64,000 nt of DNA from Stomorhina lunata. Lineage: Eukaryota; Arthropoda; Insecta; Diptera; Rhiniidae. This document shows, in pieces, positions 10,541 to 22,239 of this stretch. The stretch is taken from positions 33,324,534 to 33,388,533 of the forward strand of contig OW121742.1 of the NCBI GenBank assembly GCA_933228675.1, written 5' to 3'. The notes under the pieces were generated by a model that was not told where the DNA came from, did no database searches, and worked only from the letters and a program-made list of their open reading frames with translations. A program made the position numbers and the translations under genes. Position 1 is the stretch's first letter. The number at the start of each line of letters is the position of its first letter.

Positions 10541-11643
10541 CGAATCTTGTAAAATGTGAAAATTCTAAAATTTTGAGTTTCGTCTCTTTAGAGAAACAAG
10601 TGCGATATGTAAGAACATTTTAAAAAGAAAAACGTTTTTTGTAAACTACCACTTTTATATTTTACATATTTCCCCTTATTTCCATATCTGGAAATTTGTT
10701 TTTTCGAAAATAGAATTATGGTTTGAGTCTTTACTCATTTTCTTATAAGGGTAAATTATCTAAATTTTGTCAACAAAAATATTACCTACATTTTTCGAAG
10801 CATTTTTTTATGGATTGTACATGAATTTCGAAATGCGGTTGGAATCCTTGGTCTGATACAATTTTTATATTGTGAATATGATTTTTATTAGCATATAGAC
10901 ATTTGATGTGTATGTGGAATGAATTTTTATAGCATTCCCTATTTTCAATCCTAAATGACGTAAAAATTAACAATCAATTGTTTATACTGAGCGTTTATTA
11001 TTTTATTTATACTTTCCGGATATCTGCAAGAGATTTTTCTTTCCATTCAATATATACTGCTGATCGACAAAAGACTAACCCTAATTCTAGGCAGATCGAA
11101 CTCCACGCATTATATCTAAGTTACAAGACAGAATAAATGAGAATTATATTGTTTTAACAAATATGTATGTATATAAATTTCCCTGAAGAAATTATTCCAT
11201 TTCTTAATCCATTTTAAGAAAAAATACTTTCAATATAGTCCTATTAAATGCGAGCATGGACCATGAACTTAATAAAATATGGCTATGGTAATAACGCCTT
11301 TATCCTTTATTTTATTCCGTGTTAAGACATTCACCAGTTTTGGAATTACTCAGATGTATAACATTTATGAATTACATGATCCACAAAAAAATGTTAGCCG
11401 CATGAAAGATAAGATATCAGTCAAAAGGATTAAAGCCCAAATTTTAATATTTTTGGGAAAAATAACCAAAATGATCTCAAAAATATGTATGTCTAAAAAC
11501 GGTTGATTTGAAAACGATAAATTTCCCTCACATACCGGATTATCTCGAACATTGTTGCCATTGGAAATATTTTTGTAAACATTGGAAATATTTTTCAAAA
11601 CAGAAATAACTTTTAATATTAAACAATTTTAGATTTTTATATT
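10541..11643. other. A/T-rich intergenic stretch without recognised genes
   Basis: No coding region is supported on either strand. A short block near 11078-11110 (CTAACCCTAATTCTAGGCAG) resembles 24405-24425 (TCCCTAATTCTAGACAG), suggesting a small piece of a dispersed repeat. Confidence 0.5.
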
Positions 11644-12422
11644 TATACCCTTCACCACCATAGGTGGAAAGGGCAGTATAAGTTTGTGCTGATGTATACA
11701 AATATTTGTCCATTTGTAGACCCACCTTTTAGTATACCAATAGGCTTAGAATCACTTTCTGAGTCGATTTAGCGATGTCAGTCCGTCTGGACGGCTGGCT
11801 GGAGCCCCATGTAACCCTCGTAATCAAACTACAGGTCGCAATTCTAAAGATAATTTGATAAAATTTGGCACAGATAATTTTTTTGATAATGGGATAATGG
11901 CTATTGAAATTCGTTAAAATCCGTCCATTACCTCCCATAGGTCCCACTTCCCGGAATTGATATATTGGCCACAAATATCAATATTTTTTCATGAAATTTG
12001 ATACAAATACTGTTTATTTAAACATAAATTACTGTACCAAATTTTGTTGAAATCGGTCCACATTTGACCTAGCTCCCATACAAACTCTTCTGTCAAAACG
12101 CACTAAATGAGACAAAAATCACCAAAACGCTCGTAAATCTGAAGATAATGAGAATTCTGTGTTAATTTTTTGCATACATAATTACATAATAATAACTGTA
12201 ATCAACTTGCAAAATTTCGAGATAATCGGTCCACATTTGACCCTGCTCTCATATAAGTCCAAATGACTAAAACAACTTAAATATACATATAAGTTTTGAG
12301 AAAGTGTTTGTATGATGGCAATATTTAGCAAATATTTGTCTTTATACAGGAAAAAGAACACCTTTAACCTTACTGGTGAAGGGTATCGTATGGTCGGGCT
12401 TGACCGACTATAGCACTTTCTT
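11644..12422 (+). mobile_element. DINE-1/INE-1-like non-autonomous Helentron element (near complete)
   Basis: It starts TATACCCTTCACCACCATAG and contains the internal tract GTCAGTCCGTCTGGACGG followed by TAAAGATAATTTGATAAAA. It ends GGTGAAGGGTATCGTATGG, then TCGGGCTTGACCGACTATAG and CACTTTCTT. Short subterminal inverted repeats are visible: ATACCCTTCACCA (11645-11657) against TGGTGAAGGGTAT (12374-12386). Near the 3' end is a stem GTCGG/CCGAC (12393-12408), as in Helitron-like ends. The overall plan matches Drosophila DINE-1/INE-1 (TATACCC start, GTCCGTCTG tract, GACTATAGC end). It has no coding capacity and is about 780 bp. Two further copies lie at 21.65 and 27.19 kb. Confidence 0.75.
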
Positions 12423-12790
12423 AATTTTCTGATAAAAAAATTGTCTATAGAAAAATTTCTGATAAAAAAATTTTCTATAGAAAAATTTCTGATAAAAAAA
12501 ATTTTCTATAGAAAAATTTCTGATAAAAAAAACTTTCTATAGAAAAATTTTTGATAAAAAAATTTTCTGTAGAAAAATTTATGATAAAAAAATTTTCTAT
12601 AGAAAATTATATATTACATGGAAATTATATAGAAAAATGGTTAAAAAATTTGTGATAAAATTTTGTAAATTGTAAATTTTTGTAAAGGAATTTTTTTAAA
12701 ATTTAAAGAAATTTTCTATAGAAACATTTTTGAAATTTTTTATAGAAAAATTTTTGATAAAAATATTTAAAAAATGGAGTAGAAAACTTT
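12422..12790 (+). repeat. 30-bp satellite array (TTTCTATAGAAAA type)
   Basis: Units of GATAAAAAAATTTTCTATAG plus AAAAATTTCT repeat in tandem. They start directly at the 3' end of the Helentron-like element and decay to the right from about 12600. The same unit fills 29.93-31.65 kb in the RhoGEF intron. Confidence 0.85.
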
Positions 12791-14550
12791 TTCTTTTTAA
12801 AACGTTAGAACATTGAAACACATTGAAAAAAATACCCATTTTTTCTCTTCGCGCCGACCCTTGCTTATAGCTGTTAAAATGTAAGTTTGATTATTCTTGG
12901 AGACTATATTCTAAGGTTTCCTTGAAGTGTTACAATGTAAATTTATTCGTCGAAAGCTTTGTTTTACCAAAAGCTTTTAACATCCTTGCCAATATTTCAA
13001 ATATATCCGCTTTGTATAAATGTCGCGTTAATATTAGAAAAGAAGCTTTTCTTTTAAAATGTTTGTCAACAAAAGAACCAAGTTTCATTCTAACTTTCTC
13101 TAATACTCTTACTCTCTTAAAATCCTTATTCAGCAAAAAATACTATTTAATAAATGAGTAGTAAATAAATGTCTAAACGCCGAATCCTTAAATATCCTGA
13201 GAATTAAGAAAAATGGGATATTTTTTCTTTACATACAAATTTAGAGAGTGAGAGAAAGCAACAAGGGGAGAGAGAGAAAATCCTTATAAAAAGAAATAGA
13301 AAAAATACGATACTACAAAATTTAATTGACACACTGAACTCGTCTCGTGTGACTATTTCGTAGACAATATATGTATAGGTATGTATGTATGTATAGCTAC
13401 TTGTATGTGTGTAAGAGTATGCCTGTATATTTTAAGGTATTGGAATATACGTTCGTATGTTTTATTTGTTATTGTTGTTGAATTTTAATTCGTTGTTTTT
13501 GTTATCGTTGTTGTTGAAATTTGAATTTTTCTCGTTTTTATGGTAGCTGGGAATAACGTTTATAAGGGCAGTTTATGCTAACATATGCAGTAGTATTTGA
13601 ATGAATTTCAAAAGTATAACAATACGATTTTTTTTTGTTCAGTTCTTCTGTCAGGACCTATATACATATAAATGAACAATGAAGTACATCCATAATATCT
13701 GCTTCTGTATATATAAATGTATGAGGAAAACATAAAAATCAGCAAAAATAGAAAAGAATCACCTTGATATTAGGCTTTTGAAAACGACACATGACCTAAC
13801 ACAATCTAACCTAAATGATAGAATGAACGATTGAAAGAAAAAATGAAATGCTTGTGGGAGAGTAGAAGCTTAAACTAAGTATTTGTAGAACTCACACATA
13901 CATACATATATTTACAGATATAAAAGTCCTTTGGTGACTTGATGCTCCACTAAATGAATGAACGAATGGATGGATGGATGGATAACTGCTGAAAATTGTA
14001 TTGTGTTGTATTGTAGGCGCGTAACTGTGAAATCTATTAATCTAAATATTTCCATTTTTGTTGTTTGCTTTTTCGAAACTGCTCTCATTTGCTGCATGTT
14101 TATTCTAAATAATTTTGTTGGTTTAACACAAAAAACAAAAAAAAAAAAACAGAAACTGAAGAGCGAATTCTTGTATAGCTCGAGTAGTTTTAGTTGTTTG
14201 AGTTCTGTTTGGGTGATTCCATGGTTTAAGTAACATTTATGTGGTGGTTAGAAAATGTGTCTGCATGTGTTTGTCTGTCCGGGTGTCTGACTGACTGTCT
14301 TGTTGGTGTTAACTGTGTTAATTATGATGGGTTCTTTCTTGTCCTTTAAATGTTTTCTCTGAATACTACATACTCATACATACATATAAGTATGTAAAAT
14401 CTACACTTATACATAAGCGCATAAAACCCATTAAATGATACCTATAAAGATGATTAGGTTTGTTTGGTTTTTTAAATTTCTGGATATAAATTAAATTAAT
14501 TAAAATCTTTGGCATATTTAGGAAAGACCTTCTTTTGAGAGCTGGTACCA
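12791..14550. other. Intergenic stretch, microsatellites only
   Basis: No supported gene. There are short GTAT/TGTATG tracts near 13376-13420, an AGAGAG-rich piece near 13245-13285, GTTGTT-type tracts at about 13470-13520, a TGGA run near 13966-13980 and a (CATA)n piece near 13900. The ORFs here are short and composition-driven. UTR exons cannot be excluded. Confidence 0.5.
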
Positions 14551-14553
14551 TTT

Positions 14554-15505
14554 ATTTAGTCTATGTCTTAGTCTATGTCTTAGTCTATGTCTTAGTCTAT
14601 GTCTTAGTCTATGTCTTAGTCTATGTCTTAGTCTATGTCTTAGTCTATGTCTTAGTCTATGTCTTAGTCTATGTCTTAGTCTATGTCTTAGTCTATGTCT
14701 TAGTCTATGTCTTAGTCTATGTCTTAGTCTATGTCTTAGTCTATGTCTTAGTCTATGTCTTAGTCTATGTCTTAGTCTATGTCTTAGTCTATGTCTTAGT
14801 CTATGTCTTAGTCTATGTCTTAGTCAATGTCTTAGTCTATGTCTTAGTCTATGTCTTAGTCTATGTCTTAGTCTATGTCTTAGTCTATGTTTTAGTCTAT
14901 GTCTTAGTCTATGTCTTAGTCTATGTCTTAGTCTATGTCTTAGTCCATGTCTTAGTCTATGTCCTAGTCTATGTCTTAGTCTACGTCGTAGTCTATGTCT
15001 TAGTCTACGTCGTAGTCTATGTCTTAGTCTATGTCTTAGTCTATGTCTTAGTCTATGTCTTAGTCTATGTCTTAGTTTATGTCTTAGTTTATGTCTTAGT
15101 CTATGTCTTAGTCTATGTCTTAGTCTATGTCTTAGTCTATGTCTTAGTCTATGTCTTAGCCTATGTCTTAGTCTATGTCTTAGTCTATGTCTTAGTCTAT
15201 GTCTTAGTCTATGTCTTAGTCTATGTCTTAGTCCATGTCTTAGTCTATGTCCTAGTCTATGTCTTAGTCTACGTCGTAGTCTATGTCTTAGTCTATGTCT
15301 TAGTCTATGTCTTAGTCTATGTCTTAGTCTATGTCTTAGTCTATGTCTTAGTCTATGTCTTAGTCTATGTCTTAGTCTATGTCTTAGTCTATGTCTTAGT
15401 CTATGTCTTAGTCTATGTCTTAGTCTATGTCTTAGTCTATGTCTTAGTCTATGTCTTAGTCTAAGTCTTAGTCTATGTCTTAGTCTATGTCTTAGTTTAT
15501 GTAAT
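14554..15505 (+). repeat. 12-bp satellite array TCTATGTCTTAG (forward), about 79 copies
   Basis: Very homogeneous 12-mers with sparse variants (CCATGT, TACGTCGTAG, CTATGTCCTAG, CAATGT). A variant block at about 14944-15010 recurs at about 15232-15280, a shift of 288 bp (24 units), showing higher-order duplication. One frame is open for 309 codons only because 12 is a multiple of 3 and that frame lacks a stop. It is not a gene. Confidence 0.97.
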
Positions 15506-16762
15506 AAACTATTTTTTACTCTATACGAATAAAAGGCCTTAATATTTTAATTAGTCCTAGAGTCTAGACACATAATATACACTACTCTAAGTATGTAATT
15601 GTGTACGTCTTAGTCAAACATATACAAAATTCCTAAATAGATAATTTAGAAATATTATTTGACATAATACAATGCGTATGAGTAATATAACCCCATAATC
15701 ATTGGTATCACTCATACGCCTCGGGAAAGTCAAACAATTTCTACAGTTCAAGTATTACATTGAAAAGTCAATTTTGTATACAGGTATGTATATGTATTTA
15801 TGCCTGTATGCGAAATATACATATGTACATATGTACTTATCACAACAACAACAATCATAGAAAAGCGAATCTGCATTATATGGACCTTGTTTTTATGATC
15901 AAAAAAACTTACAATTTTTTTATACATCAACTTAATAGCACAGATGCATATGTATATACATAAATTCATATACAGATACAGCTCCCATGGAGAATTTATT
16001 TTATAATTTTAAAATGTTTGCCAAGTTAAACATTCAATCTTAATATAAAATTCTTGCACATTGTAAGTAAGAATTTATCAAATTGGCTACCTCAGTATAA
16101 ACATTATTTATTTATATAACTCCAAGTAGATATTTGTTTGTTTTACATTATATGTATGAACTACATTCGTACATACTTAAATGTAATACAGAACAAATTT
16201 CAACATATTTGTTTTCTTGGCAATTCTCACAGTTTTCTTCAGTTTTATTTTTTATGATTTCCTTACCCTTTAGTTTAGTATTCCATAAACAGCAAAAATA
16301 AAAAGAAAGAATAAATAGTCAAAAACAAAACAGAAAACAATATCATGTTTATTAAAGTGTAATTGCAGGTTACAACTTTTAGTTGTTAGCTGATTTTGAT
16401 CATGATTTCCTTAATGTTTATACTGCACTTGTATTCGTACATACATACACAATTTTTATTCTTGTTCTTGTGTATTAAAATTATTTCTTTTTTTCCACAA
16501 TAAACATAAGCAAATAAATACTAGAAATAAGTGTAAATGTGCCAAAATATCATTAAACAGTTTTTCTTTTTTTCTATAATTCATGTAGTAAAATTGCATT
16601 TATGTGCCAAACCAGATGCAGTAATAAAATAAAATTTTTTGTTCACGCTTAAATTTAGGAAGTACATTTTTGTAGCTTTTGTTTTGTTGATTTTTTTTTT
16701 AATTTTATAAAATTTACGTATACAGTACAACTTCGAAAGTCCAGACTTTATTTATGCCGATA
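15506..16762. other. Spacer between opposed 12-mer arrays
   Basis: A/T-rich, with no supported gene. It holds the hairpin at 15658-15734 and TATGTA-type microsatellite pieces (15783-15835). It is about 1.26 kb and would be the loop if the flanking arrays paired. Confidence 0.5.
15658..15734. repeat. Compact 77-nt inverted repeat (hairpin)
   Basis: The left arm TTTGAC..GCGTATGAGTAAT (15658-15686) pairs with the right arm ATCACTCATACGC..GTCAAA (about 15707-15734) around a loop of about 20 nt. The central part of each arm is mismatched. The arm core GCGTATGAGTAAT recurs at 52443-52455. Size and shape would suit a small foldback element or an RNA hairpin. No evidence of transcription can be seen. 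Confidence 0.6.
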
Positions 16763-18642
16763 AAGACATAGACTAAGACATAGATTAGACATAGACTAAG
16801 ACATAGACTAAGACATAGACTAAGACATAGACTAAGACATAGACTAAGACATAGACTAAGACATAGACTAAGACATAGACTAAGACATAGACTAAGACAT
16901 AGACTAAGACATAGACTAAGACATAGACTAAGACATAGACTAAGACATAGACTAAGACATAGACTAAGACATAGACTAAGACATAGACTAAAACATAGAC
17001 TAAGACATAGACTAAGACATAGACTAAGACATAGACTAAGACGTAGACTAAGACATAGACTAAGACATAGACTAAGACATAGACTAAGACATAGACTAAG
17101 ACATAGACTAAGACATAGACTAAGACATCGACTAAGACATAGACTAAGACATAGACTAAGACATAGACTAAGACATAGACTAAGACATAGACTAAGACAT
17201 AGACTAAGACATAGACTAAGACATAGACTAAGACATAGACTAAGACATAGACTAAGACATAGACTAAGACATAGACTAAGACATAGACTAAGACATAGAC
17301 TAAGACATAGACTAAAACATAGACTAAGACATAGACTAAGACATAGACTAAGACGTAGACTAAGACATAGACTAAGACATAGACTAAGACATAGACTAAG
17401 ACATAGACTAAGACATAGACTAAGACATAGACTAAGACATAGACTAAGACATAGACTAAGACATAGACTAAAACATAGACTAAGACATAGACTAAGACAT
17501 AGACTAAGACATAGACTAAGACATAGACTAAGACATAGACTAAGACATAGACTAAGACATAGACTAAGACATAGACTAAGACATAGACTAAGACATAGAC
17601 TAAGACATAGACTAAGACATAGACTAAGACATAGACTAAGACATAGACTAAGACATAGACTAAGACATAGACTAAGACATAGACTAAGACATAGACTAAG
17701 ACATAGACTAAGACATAGACTAAGACATAGACTAAAACATAGACTAAGACATAGACTAAGACATAGACTAAGACGTAGACTAAGACATAGACTAAGACAT
17801 AGACTAAGACATAGACTAAGACATAGACTAAGACATAGACTAAGACATAGACTGAGACATAGACTAAGACATAGACTAAGACATCGACTAAGACATAGAC
17901 TAAGACATAGACTAAGACATAGACTAAGACATAGACTAAGACATAGACTAACACATAGACTAAGACATAGACTAAGACATAGACTAAGACATAGACCAAG
18001 ACATAGACCAAGACATAGACTAAGACATAGACTAAGACATAGACTAAGAAATAGATTAAGACATAGATTAAGACATAGACTAAGACATAGACTAAGACAT
18101 AGACTTAGATATAGACTAAGACATAGACTAAGACATAGACTAAGACATAGACTAAGACATAGACTAAGACATAGACTAAGACATAGACTAAGACATAGAC
18201 TAAGACATAGACTAAGACATAGACTAAGACATAGACTAAGACATAGACTAAGACATAGACTAAGACATAGACTAAGACATAGACTAAGACATAGACTAAG
18301 ACATAGACTAAGACATAGACTAAGACATAGACTAAGACATAGACTAAGACATAGACTAAGACATAGACTAAGACATAGACTAAGACATAGACTAAGACAT
18401 AGACTAAGACATAGACTAAGACATAGACTAAGACATAGACTAAGACATAGACTAAGACATAGACTAAGACATAGACTAAGACATAGACTAAGACATAGAC
18501 TAAGACATAGACTAAGACATAGACTAAGACATAGACTAAGACATAGACTAAGACATAGACTAAGACATAGACTAAGACATAGACTAAGACATAGACTAAG
18601 ACATAGACATAGACTAAGACATAGACATAGACTAAGGAAACT
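16763..18642 (-). repeat. 12-bp satellite array (reverse), about 156 copies
   Basis: The same 12-mer as at 14554-15505 but inverted (AAGACATAGACT on the + strand). Variants such as ACGTAG, ACATCGACT and ACTAAAACA recur at regular unit-multiple distances (for example ACGTAG at about 17354 and 17774, 420 bp or 35 units apart), so blocks were amplified together. The right end breaks down into ACATAGACATAG near 18600-18635. Minus-strand ORFs of 663 and 408 codons are artefacts of the repeat. Confidence 0.97.
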
Positions 18643-19430
18643 ATGACATACTTGTATTAAAAAATTTAAATTTTTTCCCCAAAATAATTCAAATTTGATT
18701 CCCAAAAAGTTGCCACATTTCTTCTATTTCCCCCTGGTCTCATTAACCTCTCAAGTTTTGGGCTTAACTTTTTGGAATTCAGCTTTTACTTTATTTAAAA
18801 TCTAAAATATTTAGTCTTTTAGTTTATTATGAAAATATTTAACGAGTTCTGCGCCAATTTTCACTTTTGATGAAATATTTTTGTGTTATGTTGAATTTTC
18901 TTCAGAATTGCTGAAACTCGGTATCCCTCTAAAAATTAAAAATTAAATTTTAAAAATTTTAAGCTATATTTTTAAAATTCTTATTAGAATCCGAGAGGAA
19001 TTTTTTTTTTATTTTTTCCCATTCGCTAAATATGTATGTACTACAGGCTAGCTCAGATGCCGATAGCATTCCTGTTCCCGAAGTTTTTTAATATTTTTAA
19101 CTTTATGTTTCTCAAACTTAATTCTTAGGGTGTTCTTCATTTTTTGTAAAGAGATGAAGCCACTCTTATACATAGACCTACATAAATGTACTTACAAATA
19201 AATAGACAGGTCAACATTTTCAAACTTACCCTTTGGTGCAGGCATTCGTATGTAAATTTCTACATGTGCAAAAAACCACATATTGGCCAGCCCACAAGGA
19301 CTAAAAAAACTTTTTCTCATTTTTATGTTAAAGTTGAAGTATTTGGTGTTTTTATGGGAATGATGTGAAAGGGCATGAGATAAGAGTTAATCTAATATGT
19401 TTGTCATAAAAATGACATATTTGTAGTGCT
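18643..19430. other. Intergenic stretch, nothing recognised
   Basis: A/T-rich DNA with no supported gene, element or RNA. A 60-codon ORF at 19186-19368 shows no recognisable features. Confidence 0.45.
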
Positions 19431-20110
19431 TAAGAACGAATTACATAGGCTAGACTTTGCCAGACTATGGACTAGACTATTCTTGTACTATGGATTAGAC
19501 AATTGACTAAATTAGGGATATGACTACGGACTAGGATACTTGACAGATTTTAGAATATAGTACGAATTTGACTATAAAGTAAATATTACTGGACAAATCT
19601 TTAGACTATACTGTGGACTAGGCTAAGAAACTGCTAAACAATAAAAATGGAGTTCTTGTAGTCCTTAAAAATTAACATTATGGACTAGAAAATGCAATAC
19701 TTTGTCCTAGACTCTTGATCAAACTATAGACATGACTGTGGACAAGATAATACATTAGACTATAGTCGATGCTACGGATTTAAGTCTTTACTTCACTGGA
19801 TTGTAGAATACAAAACTATGGGCTAGCTTTTTATTAGATTATAGGCAAAACTATGGATTAGAATATCGATAACAATAAACTAGATACACTTAACTGTGCA
19901 AGACTACATATAAACTAAGTAGATTACTGTTTAGACTATTAACTTGACTGTGGAATAGAAATAAACTAGTTAATAAACAAATTATAAACGAAATAATACT
20001 TATAGACCAGAAGGGTGTGTTATGTCTTTAATTAAAATACTAAATGAATTAGACTTTTGATTAGGCTTGACTATATTAGGCTACGACTTAGGTTAAAGAC
20101 TAGTCTATTC
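19431..20110. repeat. Highly degenerate GACTA/TAGACTATGG-rich tract
   Basis: GGACTAGACTAT-like words recur every 10-25 bp (for example at 19445, 19470, 19495 and 19525) with large divergence and no fixed period. It may be an old, decayed array related to the 12-mer AAGACATAGACT. The word enrichment is visible; the relationship is inference. Confidence 0.5.
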
Positions 20111-20119
20111 GTAAAACTC

Positions 20120-20196
20120 TAGAGTGGACTACAAAGTAGGTATAATATAATAATAATATAATATTGTTATAATATATTAATAATATAATAATATCT
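20120..20196. repeat. AATAAT/TATAAT microsatellite
   Basis: A run of TATAATAATAATATAATATT-type sequence immediately precedes the 5'-truncated LINE. It is either the target site or an expanded A/T tract. Confidence 0.7.
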
Positions 20197-21612
20197 CAGC
20201 GGAGATGCTTATGTGACGTTGAACTATCGGCGAGACTGTGGCACCCATTTATGCCTAAAATATGGGAAGAATAAGCTCTGCCAACCTCCTGGAATGAAGG
20301 TATACTAGTGAAAATACCAAAAAAAGGGTGACTCCAAAGACTACAATAACTACAGGGGAATAACACTTCTTCCAATACCGAGCAAAATACTAAGTCGAGT
20401 GATTTTGAATAGAAAGTCTGACGCAGTTTCTAAAACACTACACGAAAATCAGTTTGGGTTCCGAGAGAATAGATCTTGTGTTGATCTAATCAACACAGTA
20501 AGAATAGTACTGGAGCAATGTAATGAATTCCGCACACCCATTTACCTAGCGTTTATCGACTTTATGAAGGCCTTCTACAGTGTCAACAGGAGCTATCTAT
20601 GGAGAATTTTAGAAAACCGTAACATGCCAACGAAAATTCTGAACTTAATTCGGGCAATGTACGTGGACTTTAAATGCTGGGTTTTACAAAAAGTTACTAC
20701 TGGACTAAGACAATGATGTATCTTATCACCCATACTTTTTATCCTTGTCATCGACAATATAATGCGCACGGCACTGAATGGTAGACGTGGTATCCAATGA
20801 ACACCCTTTAAACAACTTTAGGACTTTGAATACGCCGATGACGTATGCATTCTAAGCCAAAGCCTAGGTCACCTTCAAGAAAACACTAGCGCTATTACTG
20901 TTGAATCTCGGGCAGCTGGGCTGAAAATTAATATCTCCAAGACAAAGATTATGCCTGGAGGCTATGGCGAAAACCCGTCGCCATACATCAATGTAGATAA
21001 CGAGGTTATTATCTTGGTAGTTTGGTATCTACAAAAGGTGGCGCCGACGAGGATATTGAATCGCGTATAAATAAGGCAAAATTAGCATTCGGCGTTCTAC
21101 GAGCTATTTGGGAATCTCGGCAAATATCAACAACAACTAAGTTACGAATATATAACTCGAATGTCAAGTCCATCTTGTATTACGGCTGCGAAACTTGGAA
21201 ACGCACAAATGCCATCGATAAGCGCCTACAAACCTTTGCAAACAAATGCTTGCGACAAATCCTTTATATATGGTGGCCAAATCGCATAAGAAATGAAGAT
21301 CTACTAAACGCTACAAACCAAATCCCTTCTTCTATAGAGGTATGTCAACGGAAATGGCGGTGGATAGGCCACACACTTCGAAGGCCAAATACCAACATTG
21401 CTCGACAAGCGCTTCGTTGGAATCCACAAGGAAGCGGCCGTCGTGTTGGTGCACCTGCTAGAACGTGGAGAAGGTCAATTGAAGCGGAGTTACAAGCAGC
21501 AAACTATTTATGGAATGATGTATGCCTAACATCTCGCAATAGAGTTCGATATAAAAGGATGGTTGAGGCTCTATGCCCCACTGGGAGTCAAGGATAACAG
21601 AAGAAGAAGAAT
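20197..21612 (+). pseudogene. Degenerate 5'-truncated non-LTR retrotransposon (endonuclease-reverse transcriptase type)
   Basis: Only the RT and C-terminal part remains. Visible RT landmarks are DYNNYRGITLL (about 20338), ENQFGFRENRSC, FIDFMKAFYSV (the second Asp of the usual DFxKAFD block is Tyr), and EYADDVC (about 20829) holding the catalytic YxDD. Downstream are the YYGCETW, LQTFANKCLRQI, RKWRWIGHTLRR and ALRWNPQG motifs, then EALCPTGSQG, typical of RTE-like/endonuclease-RT elements common in arthropods. The frame is broken by stops (for example TGA at about 20714) and shifts near 20330 and 21020. The 3' end is a GAAGAA run. Clade assignment to RTE-like is tentative. Two short fragments of the same element lie at 10497 and 29818. 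Confidence 0.88.
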
Positions 21613-21649
21613 TGTTATTAGTATTGGTACTAGTAAATGCCAGTAGCAG

Positions 21650-22028
21650 TATATACACTTCACCACCATATACCCTGCGTTTGAGCTGATATTTGTAAAG
21701 CATAGAAGTATTGGTGTGAGACCCACCTTTTACTATACCGATTGATTCACTTGATTTGGTCTGTGTAAACATGTAATCAACGTATAGGTCGTAACTCTTT
21801 AGATAATTCTATGAAATTTGGCACAGATATATTATTTGGTCCAAAAATTTCATATACCTGGACAAAATGGTATTATAATTTAGGGTACTTCCAATAGGGC
21901 TGCGCGCCGGAAAAAGAGCTTTTGGCCCTTTACAGCTAAAAATTTATTTGTATTTTAATAATATATATCCCAAACATAGCTTATGGTAATCGAAATTAGT
22001 GTACCAAATTTTATTGAATTCGTCCCAT
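21650..22028 (+). mobile_element. 5' part of a DINE-1-like Helentron element
   Basis: It shares CTTCACCACCATA, GACCCACCTTTTA, TATACC, AGGTCGTAACTCTTTAGATA and GAAATTTGGCACAGATA with the element at 11.64 kb. The 3' half, with its terminal hairpin, is absent. The match ends where the tRNA-like fragment begins. Confidence 0.65.
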
Positions 22029-22029
22029 A

Positions 22030-22125
22030 TTTGAAATTGTGGATCAGTTGGCTAGCACGTTGACTACTTAGCATAACATATGAAATTGATTCTGGGTTCA
22101 AACCCGGGTCAAGGCAATATCAATT
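22030..22125 (+). mobile_element. tRNA-derived SINE-like fragment
   Basis: GTGGATCAGTTGGCTAGCAC resembles the D-arm/A-box region of a tRNA. GGTTCAAACCC (22095-22105) is a consensus pol III B box in a GGGTTCAAACCCGGG T-arm context. The segment between them does not fold as a good anticodon arm by eye, so it is not an intact tRNA. Confidence 0.5.
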
Positions 22126-22239
22126 TCTGTAATTATTAATTTACATTTTTCATGATGCTCTTTAAAAAAAAATAACCGCGAAACAAAATTTTTGGTCTGC
22201 TGTCTTATATTGGTTTTTTCAACAGTTAAGCACAACGAC

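Noticed and set aside
14535..15464. Long ORF encoding a Val-Tyr-Val-Leu repeat (309 codons)
   Set aside because: It is the open frame of the 12-bp satellite (12 is a multiple of 3 and that frame has no stop). Composition and homogeneity fit satellite DNA, not a protein.
14554..15505. Telomere-like or subtelomeric repeat
   Set aside because: The 12-mer does not resemble the insect TTAGG repeat or known dipteran terminal repeats, and ordinary genes lie on both sides.
16714..18705. Minus-strand ORFs of 663 and 408 codons (Leu-Cys-Leu-Ser and Val-Tyr-Val-Leu repeats)
   Set aside because: Two frames of the inverted 12-bp satellite stay open by the same arithmetic. There is no start context, intron structure or non-repetitive domain.
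22030..22125. Functional tRNA gene
   Set aside because: The B box is good, but no acceptor stem or anticodon arm pairs properly. It is called a SINE-like remnant.
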